Assembly (NCBI RefSeq): GCF_000488215.1
Contig: NZ_KI530739.1
Span: 1 to 34,549 of the forward strand
Direction of reading: 5' to 3'
From: Acinetobacter nectaris CIP 110549
GTDB lineage: Bacteria > Pseudomonadota > Gammaproteobacteria > Pseudomonadales > Moraxellaceae
DNA: 34,549 nucleotides
In this document: one piece after another, positions 26,039 to 33,432 of the stretch
Layout: every line of letters starts with the position of its first letter
How positions within the stretch are numbered: the stretch's first letter is position 1
Notes under the pieces: model-generated
The model's input: the letters and a program-made list of their open reading frames with translations, nothing else
Databases searched by the model: none
What the model was told of the DNA's origin: nothing
Translations under genes and position numbers: made by a program

Positions 26039-28147
26039 TCACCATTCGAATTTTGAGCTATTGTCGTTTTCATACTTTTTCTGCTCCGATTTCTCTTTAT
26101 TTTTGAACTCAATTTGCGCTATAGCTTTACTGAGAGTTGTTGTATCAATATCTTGAATTCGTCGTGATACTTGTTCACCGACTGGACCTCGTGTTGTATC
26201 TCTTCGAGAAACTCTTGCTTTTGCTTCATCATTTCTACTGAAATCAACAATTGAATTGTCTCTTTGATTTCTTCTGATATCGTGTATGCTCTCATGTCTT
26301 GTATGAGACTTTCTTGCAAAGACTGCTTGAACTTTATTAAAAACTGAGGCAATTCTTCTTCTAAATTTTTCATAAAATCGCTTCTTGAGCTGATTAATGT
26401 ATTCTCTAAGCTGATACGATGTTCCAATAGTTGTTGATTTTCTGCGTCGAGTGTTTTCTTGATATCGTTGAGACTCGATAATAATTTCATTTGTTCTAAG
26501 CTGATATTCTCTTGTTTTTCGATTTGCTCGATCAATGTTTTGTTGTACGTTTTCAGCAATGCGTTTTCGTTCTTCAATAATTCGAGCTGATTCAAGATAT
26601 ATTTGTCGATTTCGCTCATTGTTATCGCCATCTTTTAGCTCCTGTGTTTCACCATCTGTTGCTGCTGTAAGTAGCTTGACTGATTCTGCATCTGTACGAT
26701 TTGCGAGTTCAAAATCCCAGTATTTTGAAGAATTTCGCTTCTTTGCATCTCGATCTGTTTCGCATTTGCAAAGATTTGATACGCTAAAAATGAACTCATG
26801 AGCAGTAGAAATATCAAAAAAACTCCTAACCCATAGGTTATCCAGATCGATCTTTCTGACAGCAATAATTCCTTGAGTTTTGTCTCCATTTTTTCTTCGG
26901 TGATGTGTTTGATCTTCGGTATCGATTGTTCTGCTGCTCCAATCACTATTGAGCAAACTTGATCCTCGACCTTCTGCGTATCGATTTTCAGATCTTGTAA
27001 TATCATTTGTTTTGCTTGTTTGATTTTGAGATTCAGACTCTCTATGTCCTTTTTGAGTGTAGTGACTGTCGTTGTATCGAGTGTCTTTAGTGTCAATAGT
27101 AAGTTGTTCATTTCTGATTTGATTTCGTTGTTTACTTCGAGAATTTTCGTCGGACTCGCTTTGTTGATTGCGTACATCAACGTCGATATTCGATTCGATA
27201 CGGTTTCTGCCTGTTCTGTCTGTATGCTTACTCTTGTAATTATTTGTGTTATATTCTGCTCTTGATGCTCTAGCACGCTCATAAAGTTTTCGAGCGTCGT
27301 TTGCATGCTGCTCATTTCCATCTGCAACTTCTCGAGCATATTTTGTTGATTTGAGATGCTCTCTGTAAGCGTTAATTTCGAATTCGTCATTGTAATAACT
27401 GCCTTTTAGTCTATGTTTTTTTTCATCATTTAATGTCACTGTTAAATAATTTTTCCCTTCTTTAACTGATTTAATTCCATTGAGCTCTCGCAAACACTGT
27501 GCAATATCTGTTCTGTTTTGAACAAAGGGACTATCTAGTAATACTTTCACGTAGTTATTGATCATTCTGCAAAACTGCGCTTTTTTGAGCAGTTCAAAGG
27601 ACTCTTGATCCAGTATTTTTTTTACTTGTGCGGTAATTTTTTCAACGTGATGCGGTGCTTTGGTTGTTGCTCGAAGAAGGGGATTATCTGGGCGGGACCA
27701 GTTGTACTTATAATTAAAGTAATCACGTAATGGTGCGTAATAGTTTTCATGCCCTGGCGGTGCGATATTTAAGCTCTTTCCTGTTTCAAGCTCTAATCTT
27801 GGTACCAATATATGAATGTGTTTTGAGCCATCATCTTCTATATGTTGAGTTGCAAATAAATGATATTGATTTGGTTCAAGTCCAGCGAAAGCATGTTTTT
27901 CAAATTCATCTAAAACTTCCTTAATTTGTACATCACTTGGATCGTCATCTTTTGCCCAGGCAATCACTGCGCTCGTATATTTCCAAAGATGAGGACTAGA
28001 ATCACAGATAGAAGTAAATGTAATTGGATCTCCACGTAGTACATCAACGCCAGCTCTAGCTCGATTTAAATGATCAACATGATCCAAAACATAAGCTGAT
28101 GCTCTGTTTGCAGCTCCTTTTCCATGTTCTAAGAACTTGATTAACAT
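26039..28147 (-). CDS. mobA: MobA relaxase, ColE1 MbeA-like (MOBP)
   Basis: A 702-residue conjugative relaxase that would nick oriT. The N-terminal catalytic domain starts MLIKFLEHGKGAANRASAYV, with Tyr19 as probable nucleophile, and carries the metal triad as QHIEDDGSKHIHILV. ColE1 MbeA starts alike but, as I recall, has a changed H-E-N metal site; here three His are kept. YTSAVIAWAKDD and the RLKGSYYNDEFE segment also match MbeA-type relaxases. From about residue 280 the protein is highly charged and low in complexity, because two further genes are encoded in another frame. The start overlaps the mobC stop by one base (TAATG). Confidence 0.88.
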   Translation of the reverse strand: MLIKFLEHGKGAANRASAYVLDHVDHLNRARAGVDVLRGDPITFTSICDSSPHLWKYTSAVIAWAKDDDPSDVQIKEVLDEFEKHAFAGLEPNQYHLFATQHIEDDGSKHIHILVPRLELETGKSLNIAPPGHENYYAPLRDYFNYKYNWSRPDNPLLRATTKAPHHVEKITAQVKKILDQESFELLKKAQFCRMINNYVKVLLDSPFVQNRTDIAQCLRELNGIKSVKEGKNYLTVTLNDEKKHRLKGSYYNDEFEINAYREHLKSTKYAREVADGNEQHANDARKLYERARASRAEYNTNNYKSKHTDRTGRNRIESNIDVDVRNQQSESDENSRSKQRNQIRNEQLTIDTKDTRYNDSHYTQKGHRESESQNQTSKTNDITRSENRYAEGRGSSLLNSDWSSRTIDTEDQTHHRRKNGDKTQGIIAVRKIDLDNLWVRSFFDISTAHEFIFSVSNLCKCETDRDAKKRNSSKYWDFELANRTDAESVKLLTAATDGETQELKDGDNNERNRQIYLESARIIEERKRIAENVQQNIDRANRKTREYQLRTNEIIIESQRYQENTRRRKSTTIGTSYQLREYINQLKKRFYEKFRRRIASVFNKVQAVFARKSHTRHESIHDIRRNQRDNSIVDFSRNDEAKARVSRRDTTRGPVGEQVSRRIQDIDTTTLSKAIAQIEFKNKEKSEQKKYENDNSSKFEW
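26119..26631 (-). CDS. mobD: MobD-like coiled-coil protein nested in mobA
   Basis: A 170-residue protein read wholly inside mobA in another frame, the arrangement of ColE1 mbeD. It is strongly helical and coiled-coil forming (VNQLELLKNENALLK-like start, then EKQENISLEQMKLLSSLND). A good ribosome site, GGAG at 26639-26642, lies seven bases before its ATG, at the end of the preceding nested gene. This, its uninterrupted length and its orderly composition argue it is real and not a shadow frame. MobD in ColE1 is thought to help conjugal transfer, possibly entry exclusion or plasmid-partner contact; the role here is inferred. Confidence 0.75.
   Translation of the reverse strand: MAITMSEIDKYILNQLELLKNENALLKTYNKTLIEQIEKQENISLEQMKLLSSLNDIKKTLDAENQQLLEHRISLENTLISSRSDFMKNLEEELPQFLIKFKQSLQESLIQDMRAYTISEEIKETIQLLISVEMMKQKQEFLEEIQHEVQSVNKYHDEFKILIQQLSVKL
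26635..27390 (-). CDS. mobB: MobB-like membrane/coiled-coil protein nested in mobA
   Basis: A 251-residue protein encoded completely within mobA, in the same alternative frame as mobD. Residues 1-140 are coiled coil, then a membrane segment lies at about 183-207 (YGLGVFLIFLLLMSSFLAYQ), then a second helical tail. ColE1 MbeB is likewise nested in mbeA, and links the relaxosome to the membrane. A hydrophobic span inside a basic, polar relaxase tail in the other frame shows both frames are under different demands. It ends three bases before mobD. The ribosome site is weak. Confidence 0.75.
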   Translation of the reverse strand: MTNSKLTLTESISNQQNMLEKLQMEMSSMQTTLENFMSVLEHQEQNITQIITRVSIQTEQAETVSNRISTLMYAINKASPTKILEVNNEIKSEMNNLLLTLKTLDTTTVTTLKKDIESLNLKIKQAKQMILQDLKIDTQKVEDQVCSIVIGAAEQSIPKIKHITEEKMETKLKELLLSERSIWITYGLGVFLIFLLLMSSFLAYQIFANAKQIEMQRSEILQNTGILNSQIVQMQNQSSYLQQQQMVKHRS

Positions 28148-28686
28148 TAGAGTTCCAAACCTTTTTTTTCTAATTGTGCTTTTCTTTTTTCGATCGCTTT
28201 TTCTGAGCGTTGAATTTTGGGCAATCCTGGCAATAAACTTTGAAAATCACTTTGAAAGTTTTTTAAAATGATTTGGCATTGCAAGAAGTCATACTTAGTA
28301 AGTTCTGTTGCAGAGTCCTTTTTTATAATATTTAATGCACGCGCAACTTGATTAATGTTATTACCGATTCTGCTTAATTCGAGCAGTAATTTCGGATCTA
28401 TATTTTGATAGCGTTTAACAATTTCAATCTCTGTTTTTTTAATATATTTTGGTTTAAGAACAAAATTGTTTTTAAATTCTTTCAATGTCGGAACATAAAA
28501 AGAACTACGCTGGATTTCTGACTGAATCGCTTTTCGTAAAAAATCAGTTAAAGACTGATTTCTCATTTTTAAAATGACGTCGATTTGCTCAAGCTCAAAT
28601 TGATTAAATCTGTACTTTTTTATAATGTTCCTGACCTGCTTTTGCTTTTGATCTTGCTGCTTCTGAATAGCTATTTCATTCTTCAT
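28147..28686 (-). CDS. mobC: MobC relaxosome accessory protein
   Basis: A 179-residue mobilisation protein. The N-terminal part may be a ribbon-helix-helix (RFNQFELEQIDVILKMRNQS), and the C-terminal half carries the MobC pattern LLLELSRIGNNINQVARALN. It would bind oriT and help MobA melt and nick it. I choose ATG 28686 because GGAG lies five bases upstream (28692-28695); the open frame reaches 28800, but the extra 38 residues cover a hairpin-rich region likely to be oriT. It overlaps the mobA start by one base. Confidence 0.85.
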   Translation of the reverse strand: MKNEIAIQKQQDQKQKQVRNIIKKYRFNQFELEQIDVILKMRNQSLTDFLRKAIQSEIQRSSFYVPTLKEFKNNFVLKPKYIKKTEIEIVKRYQNIDPKLLLELSRIGNNINQVARALNIIKKDSATELTKYDFLQCQIILKNFQSDFQSLLPGLPKIQRSEKAIEKRKAQLEKKGLEL

Positions 28687-28699
28687 TTTCGCTCCAGCT

Positions 28700-28800
28700 T
28701 TTGCTTTTCCGGGTCTTAGGGGTGGAGCCCCTAACAAGCTTCCTGAACGCCAAAATATCGAAGATTTTTGGGGGTACAGGTATGCTTGCTCACTTAACAA
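28700..28800. other. Candidate oriT
   Basis: Directly upstream of mobC are two hairpins: TTAGGGG/CCCCTAA with a 5-base loop (28716-28734), and CCAAAA/TTTTGG around 28746-28767. ColE1-family plasmids carry oriT upstream of mbeC. I could not place a nic site, so this is position plus structure only. Confidence 0.45.
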
Positions 28801-29227
28801 CCTATAAGTAAAAGAGTATTGAATAATGATTTGAATTGAAAATTTTTTAGAAAAAAATCAAGAAACAGGTTTACTTTTTTGAATAGAAAAAATCGCTTTA
28901 AAGTGAAATTAATCAGCTTTCAAGAACTGTTAATTTTGCAAACAGTAGTGGGACTTATAAAAGATAAATCATTGCAAAGAATGAGAGAAAATATTTGTAT
29001 TGATCTTAAAATTTTGATCTGTATTTAAAACACATGAGTAATAGCCAGGATTTTTAATTTATAAGAAAGATAAATCCTAGATGGGACTTAAAAGCTTTAT
29101 TCTGCGTTCTAGGCAGTTTTAAATAATTAATAATGGGTAAAGCCAAATATATGTAAAAAGATCAACTACGAGCTTATAGACGCATTTAAACGATAGTTTT
29201 TTTATTCCATCACAACATGAATAATTG
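28801..29227. other. 427-base gap before the mob genes, nothing clear
   Basis: A/T-rich DNA with no open frame of note. It must hold the mobC promoter (minus strand) and the 3' end of the acetyltransferase transcript. A small hairpin (ACTGTT/AACAGT, 28926-28946) and a loose CCTAGA/TCTAGG pair near 29077-29113 are the only structures seen. Confidence 0.4.
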
Positions 29228-29710
29228 CTAAGTCGGTATTTGATGAACAGGATAGATAAGTGTTAGAGGCCTAGATGATAATTCAATAAATCCGAAACGC
29301 TGATAAAATGCAGCAGCCTTTTGATCTTTAGCATGGATAACAACGAAATTAACACCAACTAATTGTGAAACTTTAGAAACTTGTCTTAGTGCATGTGCCA
29401 ATAGGTATTTTCCAATACCTTTCCCTTGAGCAGTCAGATTCACAGCAAAACGTCCAATGACTACACTAGGTAGTGGATAGCGTGGTAATCTTTTCGTTAA
29501 TGCTTCATCAATAATTTCAAAACTGATAGATGTACTCGATAAACAATAAAATCCAAGCACTTGATCTTTAGAATCAAGTGCTACATAGGTTTTACTTGTC
29601 CCTGATTTTTGATGCTGTGATGCGTATTGCTTAAGGAATCGGTTTAAATCTTCTTGGCCACAATCAAAATCTTTTTTGTGATGTATAGACTGTAGAATCT
29701 CAATTCTCAT
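29228..29710 (-). CDS. GNAT acetyltransferase toxin (TacT/AtaT-like)
   Basis: A 160-residue GNAT-fold enzyme of the toxin type, which acetylates aminoacyl-tRNA and stops translation. Family marks are FDCGQEDLNRFLKQYA near the start, VVIGRFAVNLTAQGKGIGKYLL (acetyl-CoA loop QGKGIG) and AAFYQRFGFIEL with the late Tyr. It overlaps the end of the antitoxin gene by 11 bases, the usual antitoxin-first order. Together they should keep the plasmid in the population by post-segregational killing. Confidence 0.88.
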   Translation of the reverse strand: MRIEILQSIHHKKDFDCGQEDLNRFLKQYASQHQKSGTSKTYVALDSKDQVLGFYCLSSTSISFEIIDEALTKRLPRYPLPSVVIGRFAVNLTAQGKGIGKYLLAHALRQVSKVSQLVGVNFVVIHAKDQKAAAFYQRFGFIELSSRPLTLIYPVHQIPT

Positions 29711-29966
29711 CCAACATACCCATTAAATTTTGCATGTCAGTATTTGCAGGGCGTGGATTCGCAAGCAGATCCATAAGCATATCTCGATCTGTATTATTCA
29801 CATTAAGATTATAAGTAGATTGAAGTAAATTCTGTGCACGATCAAAAGACGATTGTAAGATGAATGAGCTCACGCTTAAGCCAAGTAAGTTAGCAGCTTG
29901 CTCTATAAGGTCCTTTGCTTCGGTTGTTGCACGAATATTGAGTCGTTCTGTTGCTAAGTTCGCCAT
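29700..29966 (-). CDS. DUF1778 (TacA-like) antitoxin
   Basis: An 88-residue antitoxin with an N-terminal ribbon-helix-helix (ATERLNIRATTEAKDLIEQA, then GLSVSSFILQSSFDRA) and a C-terminal arm that should cover the toxin active site. The open frame extends to 30068, but ATG 29966 gives the normal family start MANLATERLNIR. A palindrome at 29977-30001 just upstream is the likely operator. Confidence 0.88.
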   Translation of the reverse strand: MANLATERLNIRATTEAKDLIEQAANLLGLSVSSFILQSSFDRAQNLLQSTYNLNVNNTDRDMLMDLLANPRPANTDMQNLMGMLDEN

Positions 29967-29976
29967 AATAGCACCA

Positions 29977-30001
29977 ATTGTACACCTAGTTGACGTACAA
30001 T
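29977..30001. promoter_or_regulatory. Toxin-antitoxin operator palindrome
   Basis: ATTGTAC (29977-29983) and GTACAAT (29995-30001) are exact inverted repeats with 11 bases between, 10 bases upstream of the antitoxin start. A GTAC half-site follows at 30003-30006. TacAT-type complexes repress their own promoter through such sites. Confidence 0.6.
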
Positions 30002-30139
30002 AGTACCATATTTTAGAAAGACAAAATAGAGGGCTTTTAAATTGGTTTTCAAAATCTATTAAACTCAATATTTAAGATTAGAAAATATCTTGAAAGGGTC
30101 AAATTCTTAAACTTCTATTTTTTATTTAAACCCAAAACT

Positions 30140-30210
30140 TCTAAAAAACAGCTTCGCTAAGGAGGGCTAACGCCCACTCTCTACAGCGCTACACTGTACT
30201 GATAGCTATT
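30140..30210. other. Possible ColE2-type origin region downstream of rep
   Basis: In ColE2-type plasmids the origin lies just downstream of rep. Here that gap (30069-30276) has a GGGC-TAAC-GCCC hairpin at about 30166-30177 and a stretch containing CTACAGCGCTAC. No known origin sequence could be matched with certainty. Confidence 0.3.
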
Positions 30211-30276
30211 TGGACTAAAAAAACATGTAAGTTACTAATTTTAATTTAAAAAAAATCATATTTTTTCTCTTTTTTT

Positions 30277-31503
30277 TTATTTTGATTTTTTAGTCATTTT
30301 TTGTTCTTTTTTTAGCTTAAAAACTGTACTTCTTGACAATTTTGTACGCTTTACAATATCTACTACTGCAATATCTTGTTTCAGAAGTTTTAAAGCATAT
30401 TTACGTTGTTGTTCATATGATTTGCCTTTATTTTTTCCTCCCTTTTTTCCCATTTCGACTGCAAGAGGGATTTTATTTTCTCGTTTTGCAGTAAAAAGAT
30501 ATCTTGATGTACAAAAATTGGAAATACTCGTACTGATTTTTTCAATTTCAGAATCTGATAGAGCCGGATCACAGACACGATGATTAAGCTCTTTACATTC
30601 ATTTAAAAGAATCAGTGCAAGTTCATCTTCACTCAAGTCAATATATTGTCTATATAATGAATAAGCATGAAAACGCATTGTGTCAAAAATGAAATTATTC
30701 CGTTGTCCAATACCGATTATGTTTTTTTCTTTTTTAATTTTTTTTGCAATTGTATTAACAATATAATTTGAGTGATTTTCGACTTTCAAATCTGTAACTC
30801 TAGCAAGTTCACCAAGCGTATATTTATCAATTCGCATACTATGTACTGAAGCATTTTTAAACATTGGATTCTTGCAAATATAGTTTTGATAACAAGCATC
30901 TCCGTTTAAAACTTCATTCAATCTTTTTTTAATTAATTTATAAAAATTATATGATTTTTGACTATAATTTTTATACTTATTTGAAAGATCAATACATACC
31001 CAATTCTTAAGAAAATAAAATAATTGAACATGTTTATTTACCTGATTTTTAATAATTAAATTAGGTAATGGAGCATCTGGATTCTTTAAAATACGACCTT
31101 CGATAATATCTGCAACTTGTTCATCAATGTCAATCACAATAACACCGACTTTAAAGTCACTTGCAACTTTCATATATTCATATTGAAATGTTTTTTGATT
31201 ATTACTATCTAAAAAAAATGGTTTGTGATTAAGTGTACTTTTTGATTTAAAGTATTTATTTGTAGTGCTAATTGAAGATAAGAAATTTATTAGTGCAAGT
31301 GATAAATCATCTTTTTCTGTAATAAGAAATGTGTTTTTTAAGTACTCTGTATTTAAAAAATGATGTGCTTCAATCTCGCTGACTTCATCTTTACAGCATG
31401 TTTCTTGCATTGTATATACCGAACAATTATCAAATATCTTGCAAACAATGAAAATTTCGGTAAAATAACAAGTCTCTAGTTTGTATTTTTCCGATGCTTT
31501 CAT
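30277..31503 (-). CDS. ColE2-type replication protein (replicase/PriCT)
   Basis: Second replication gene of the window. Parts match ColE2-family Rep proteins: VIVIDIDE in place of the family's VFDVDR, then PNLIIKNQVNKHVQLFYFL, the YQNYICKNPMFKN block, a PriCT-like GQRNNFIFDTMRFHAYS and, at the C-terminus, MGKKGGKNKGKSYEQQRKYA with a helix-turn-helix (VVDIVKRTKLSRSTVFKL). Such proteins prime at the origin downstream of rep. ATG 31503 gives 408 residues; the open frame begins at TTG 31527, and ATG 31410 is a shorter choice that would leave a leader for antisense control. A candidate antisense RNA covers this region. Confidence 0.82.
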   Translation of the reverse strand: MKASEKYKLETCYFTEIFIVCKIFDNCSVYTMQETCCKDEVSEIEAHHFLNTEYLKNTFLITEKDDLSLALINFLSSISTTNKYFKSKSTLNHKPFFLDSNNQKTFQYEYMKVASDFKVGVIVIDIDEQVADIIEGRILKNPDAPLPNLIIKNQVNKHVQLFYFLKNWVCIDLSNKYKNYSQKSYNFYKLIKKRLNEVLNGDACYQNYICKNPMFKNASVHSMRIDKYTLGELARVTDLKVENHSNYIVNTIAKKIKKEKNIIGIGQRNNFIFDTMRFHAYSLYRQYIDLSEDELALILLNECKELNHRVCDPALSDSEIEKISTSISNFCTSRYLFTAKRENKIPLAVEMGKKGGKNKGKSYEQQRKYALKLLKQDIAVVDIVKRTKLSRSTVFKLKKEQKMTKKSK

Positions 31504-31561
31504 TGTTTGTAAGTATCTGTTAAACAAAGTAAAAAAGGCAGATTTTTAATCTGCTTTTTTT
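31425..31561 (+). ncRNA. Candidate antisense RNA controlling the ColE2-type rep
   Basis: A promoter on the plus strand, TTTACA (31390-31395), 17 bases, TATATA (31413-31418), would start RNA near 31425. A terminator with exact arms GCAGATT/AATCTGC, a 3-base loop and seven T follows at 31538-31561. The product would be about 137 nt and complementary to the 5' end of the rep transcript, covering the start codon region. ColE2 plasmids use a similar RNA to limit copy number. No transcription evidence exists. Confidence 0.5.
31538..31561 (+). terminator. Rho-independent terminator
   Basis: GCAGATT (31538-31544), TTT loop, AATCTGC (31548-31554), then seven T on the plus strand. The minus strand also ends in a T-run (six T), so it could act in both directions and could dampen transcription entering rep from upstream. 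Confidence 0.75.
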
Positions 31562-31639
31562 ACGACTAAAAAGCGAATTAAAAAAGTTAACACATTTTTC
31601 TTAGAATTAAAAGTATATATTTTTCAATAATTTAATTAA

Positions 31640-31757
31640 TTTATGGGTTAATTATTCTAGATCGTGCTTGACGAGGTATACCTGATCGTTCAGCCATTTC
31701 TGCTAAATTTAAAAATTCTTACTATTCAACAATGAAATATTTAAAACTAAGACATTT
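31640..31757 (-). other. Short coding-like debris before the IS6 remnant
   Basis: On the minus strand a short frame reads LAEMAERSGIPRQARSRI (about 31656-31711) and then ends. It looks like the 3' tail of a lost gene cut by the IS6-type element; I do not recognise it. Confidence 0.3.
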
Positions 31758-32471
31758 GGTTCTGTCGAATTAAGGAAATTTTGCTAAACTGATTGAATTT
31801 GCAGTCACCCAATGAACATCATTTCTCAAGCATTTAAACGCCTTCATTATCCAATCGATGTGATTGCAAGATACTTACGTTGATATCTGAGTTACGCATT
31901 GATCTTAAGAGACCTTGAGAAAATAATGAAAGAGCGTGGGATCGATATCGGTTATTCAACCTTGCATAGATGAGTCATTCGCTTAACCCCTTTACTTAAT
32001 CAGACCTTTAAAAAGTATAAAAAAGAGGTAGGACTACTTCAGAGGATCGATGAAACCTATATCAAAGTTAAAGGGAAGTTGACGTATTTGTATTCTGCTA
32101 TAGATTCACAAGGAAAACCATCAAGTTATTACTAACAGCCAAGCGTAACACCCATGCACCCTAAGATTCTTTCATCAAGCCATATCCCATAATGGACACC
32201 GGATACGGTAACGATTGATCATAGCGTAGCATCATGCGGTACTACCTCATCTTAATCAAAATACTAATTCGATGAGCAGTTCCATCAAAATACAGAAAAA
32301 TAAATACTTAAATAACAGAGTGCAACAAGATCATCGATTTATTAAACGACGGATTCGACCCATGTTAGGATTTAAATCATTTGGGGGTATCAAGATTATT
32401 TGATTGTTGATCGCGTGAAATATCAAAAATGGGCAAATATTCACCTTTAACTTCTTTAATGGGACTGAACC
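31758..32471 (+). pseudogene. IS6-family insertion sequence remnant with dead transposase
   Basis: The remnant starts with GGTTCTGTCGAATTAAGG and ends with GGGACTGAACC, which fit IS6-family ends. From ATG 31812 a transposase can be read with two in-frame TGA codons where the family has Trp (after ARYLR and after TLHR), followed by QRIDETYIKVKGKLTYLYSA around the first catalytic Asp. Frame shifts follow, but IKRRIRPMLGFKSF is still readable. About 714 bp remain of the usual ~820, and no 8-bp target duplication is left. Confidence 0.8.
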
Positions 32472-32533
32472 TATCTTTTCTATTTAAAAATTAAATATCA
32501 TTAGAAAATAGAAACTTCTTAAAATTATTTTTA

Positions 32534-32752
32534 TTAGCTATATGACTTAATTCTCTCAAAGATAGGATAAAAATCAACACCATCATCTTTCATCATCGAA
32601 ATTAAAGAAACAATGACTGCAATTTGTGTTGGTACTTTACCAATTTTCTTATAGTTAGTAATCGAGTTGGGGTTCATATCTAAAAGTAACGCAAATTCTT
32701 TTATAGATAGGCCAGATTTACCAATTAATCTTTGAAATTCTTCGTACGGCAT
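32534..32752 (-). CDS. Small helix-turn-helix (XRE-like) DNA-binding protein
   Basis: A 72-residue protein whose core, FQRLIGKSGLSIKEFALLLD and MNPNSITNYKKIGKVP, is a Cro/C1-type helix-turn-helix, without an effector domain. TATAAT lies at about 32787 on the minus strand, in the gap it shares with the divergent gene at 32917. Direct repeats of 20 bp in that gap are possible binding sites. It may control its neighbour or plasmid copy number; this is not settled. Confidence 0.7.
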   Translation of the reverse strand: MPYEEFQRLIGKSGLSIKEFALLLDMNPNSITNYKKIGKVPTQIAVIVSLISMMKDDGVDFYPIFERIKSYS

Positions 32753-32810
32753 GACTAAAACAATAAAATATTTTGATTGTTAATTATAGCATATATATTT
32801 TAGTTACAAT

Positions 32811-32870
32811 TAAACACATTATTAGTTTGTTTGACACATTATTAGTTTGCTTGACACATTATTTATGTGT
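32811..32870. repeat. Three 20-bp direct repeats between divergent small genes
   Basis: Units of 20 bp start at 32811, 32831 and 32851; the first two read ACACATTATTAGTTTG and the third diverges after ACACATTAT. The last two copies contain TTGACA, a possible -35 box for the plus-strand gene. Spacing of about two helical turns suits a row of bound repressor dimers. Confidence 0.6.
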
Positions 32871-32916
32871 TTTAATGACTCTTATGAAGTGATTGCTACG
32901 CATAGGAGACTAATTT

Positions 32917-33159
32917 ATGAATAAATTTACTTCACCACAATTATTTATTTCTACTGAAGTCAAAACATTAGGATTAGAGCTAATTAAAGAGCTTTATATT
33001 CAACGTACAGCACCTTTAGCGTTTTATTTAGACGTTAATCCATCTTTTGATGGTCATGAAGCTGTATTTTTTTGGATTAGAAATTATTTAGAGGAGTATC
33101 CAGAGGCTGTATTTACTGAAATTAGAAATCGTTTTATTAGTCTTATTCCTGAATGTTAG
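32917..33159 (+). CDS. Small hypothetical protein
   Basis: An 80-residue acidic protein with no family I recognise. It has an aromatic C-terminal half (GHEAVFFWIRNYLEEYPEAVF) likely to form helices, and no signal or membrane segment. It looks real: GGAG lies nine bases before the ATG, a strong terminator follows, and a repeat-rich promoter region precedes it. It is divergent from the XRE-like gene. Confidence 0.6.
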   Translation: MNKFTSPQLFISTEVKTLGLELIKELYIQRTAPLAFYLDVNPSFDGHEAVFFWIRNYLEEYPEAVFTEIRNRFISLIPEC

Positions 33160-33170
33160 AAATTACTGCT

Positions 33171-33205
33171 AAAACTGTGCTTATCATTATCTAAGCACAG
33201 TTTTT
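33171..33205 (+). terminator. Rho-independent terminator
   Basis: AAAACTGTGCTTA (33171-33183) and TAAGCACAGTTTT (33192-33204) are exact complements with an 8-base loop, followed by one more T. It ends the 32917-33159 gene and, being flanked by A and T runs, could also work on the other strand. Confidence 0.8.
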
Positions 33206-33432
33206 AAAGATGGTCTCTGCTTATCTTTCCTAATATTGATAGAGCCTAGATGGGTATAGTATTTATCTTTTTCTCAGAAATCCTAGGCTATTTTTGTTCA
33301 ATAAATCCAAAGATATAAGATAAAAAATCTATAATTACTTTATTTTTTGTTAGACTTGTTAAAAATAATCTGCATATTTTAATTGGAACTCATGTCTGAT
33401 TTTAAGTTAACCTGAGTTCGACGTAAGCAGAC

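Noticed and set aside
27020..27265. Plus-strand 81-codon frame in the mob region
   Set aside because: It lies opposite mobA and mobB, with no ribosome site; hydrophobicity arises from the complementary coding.
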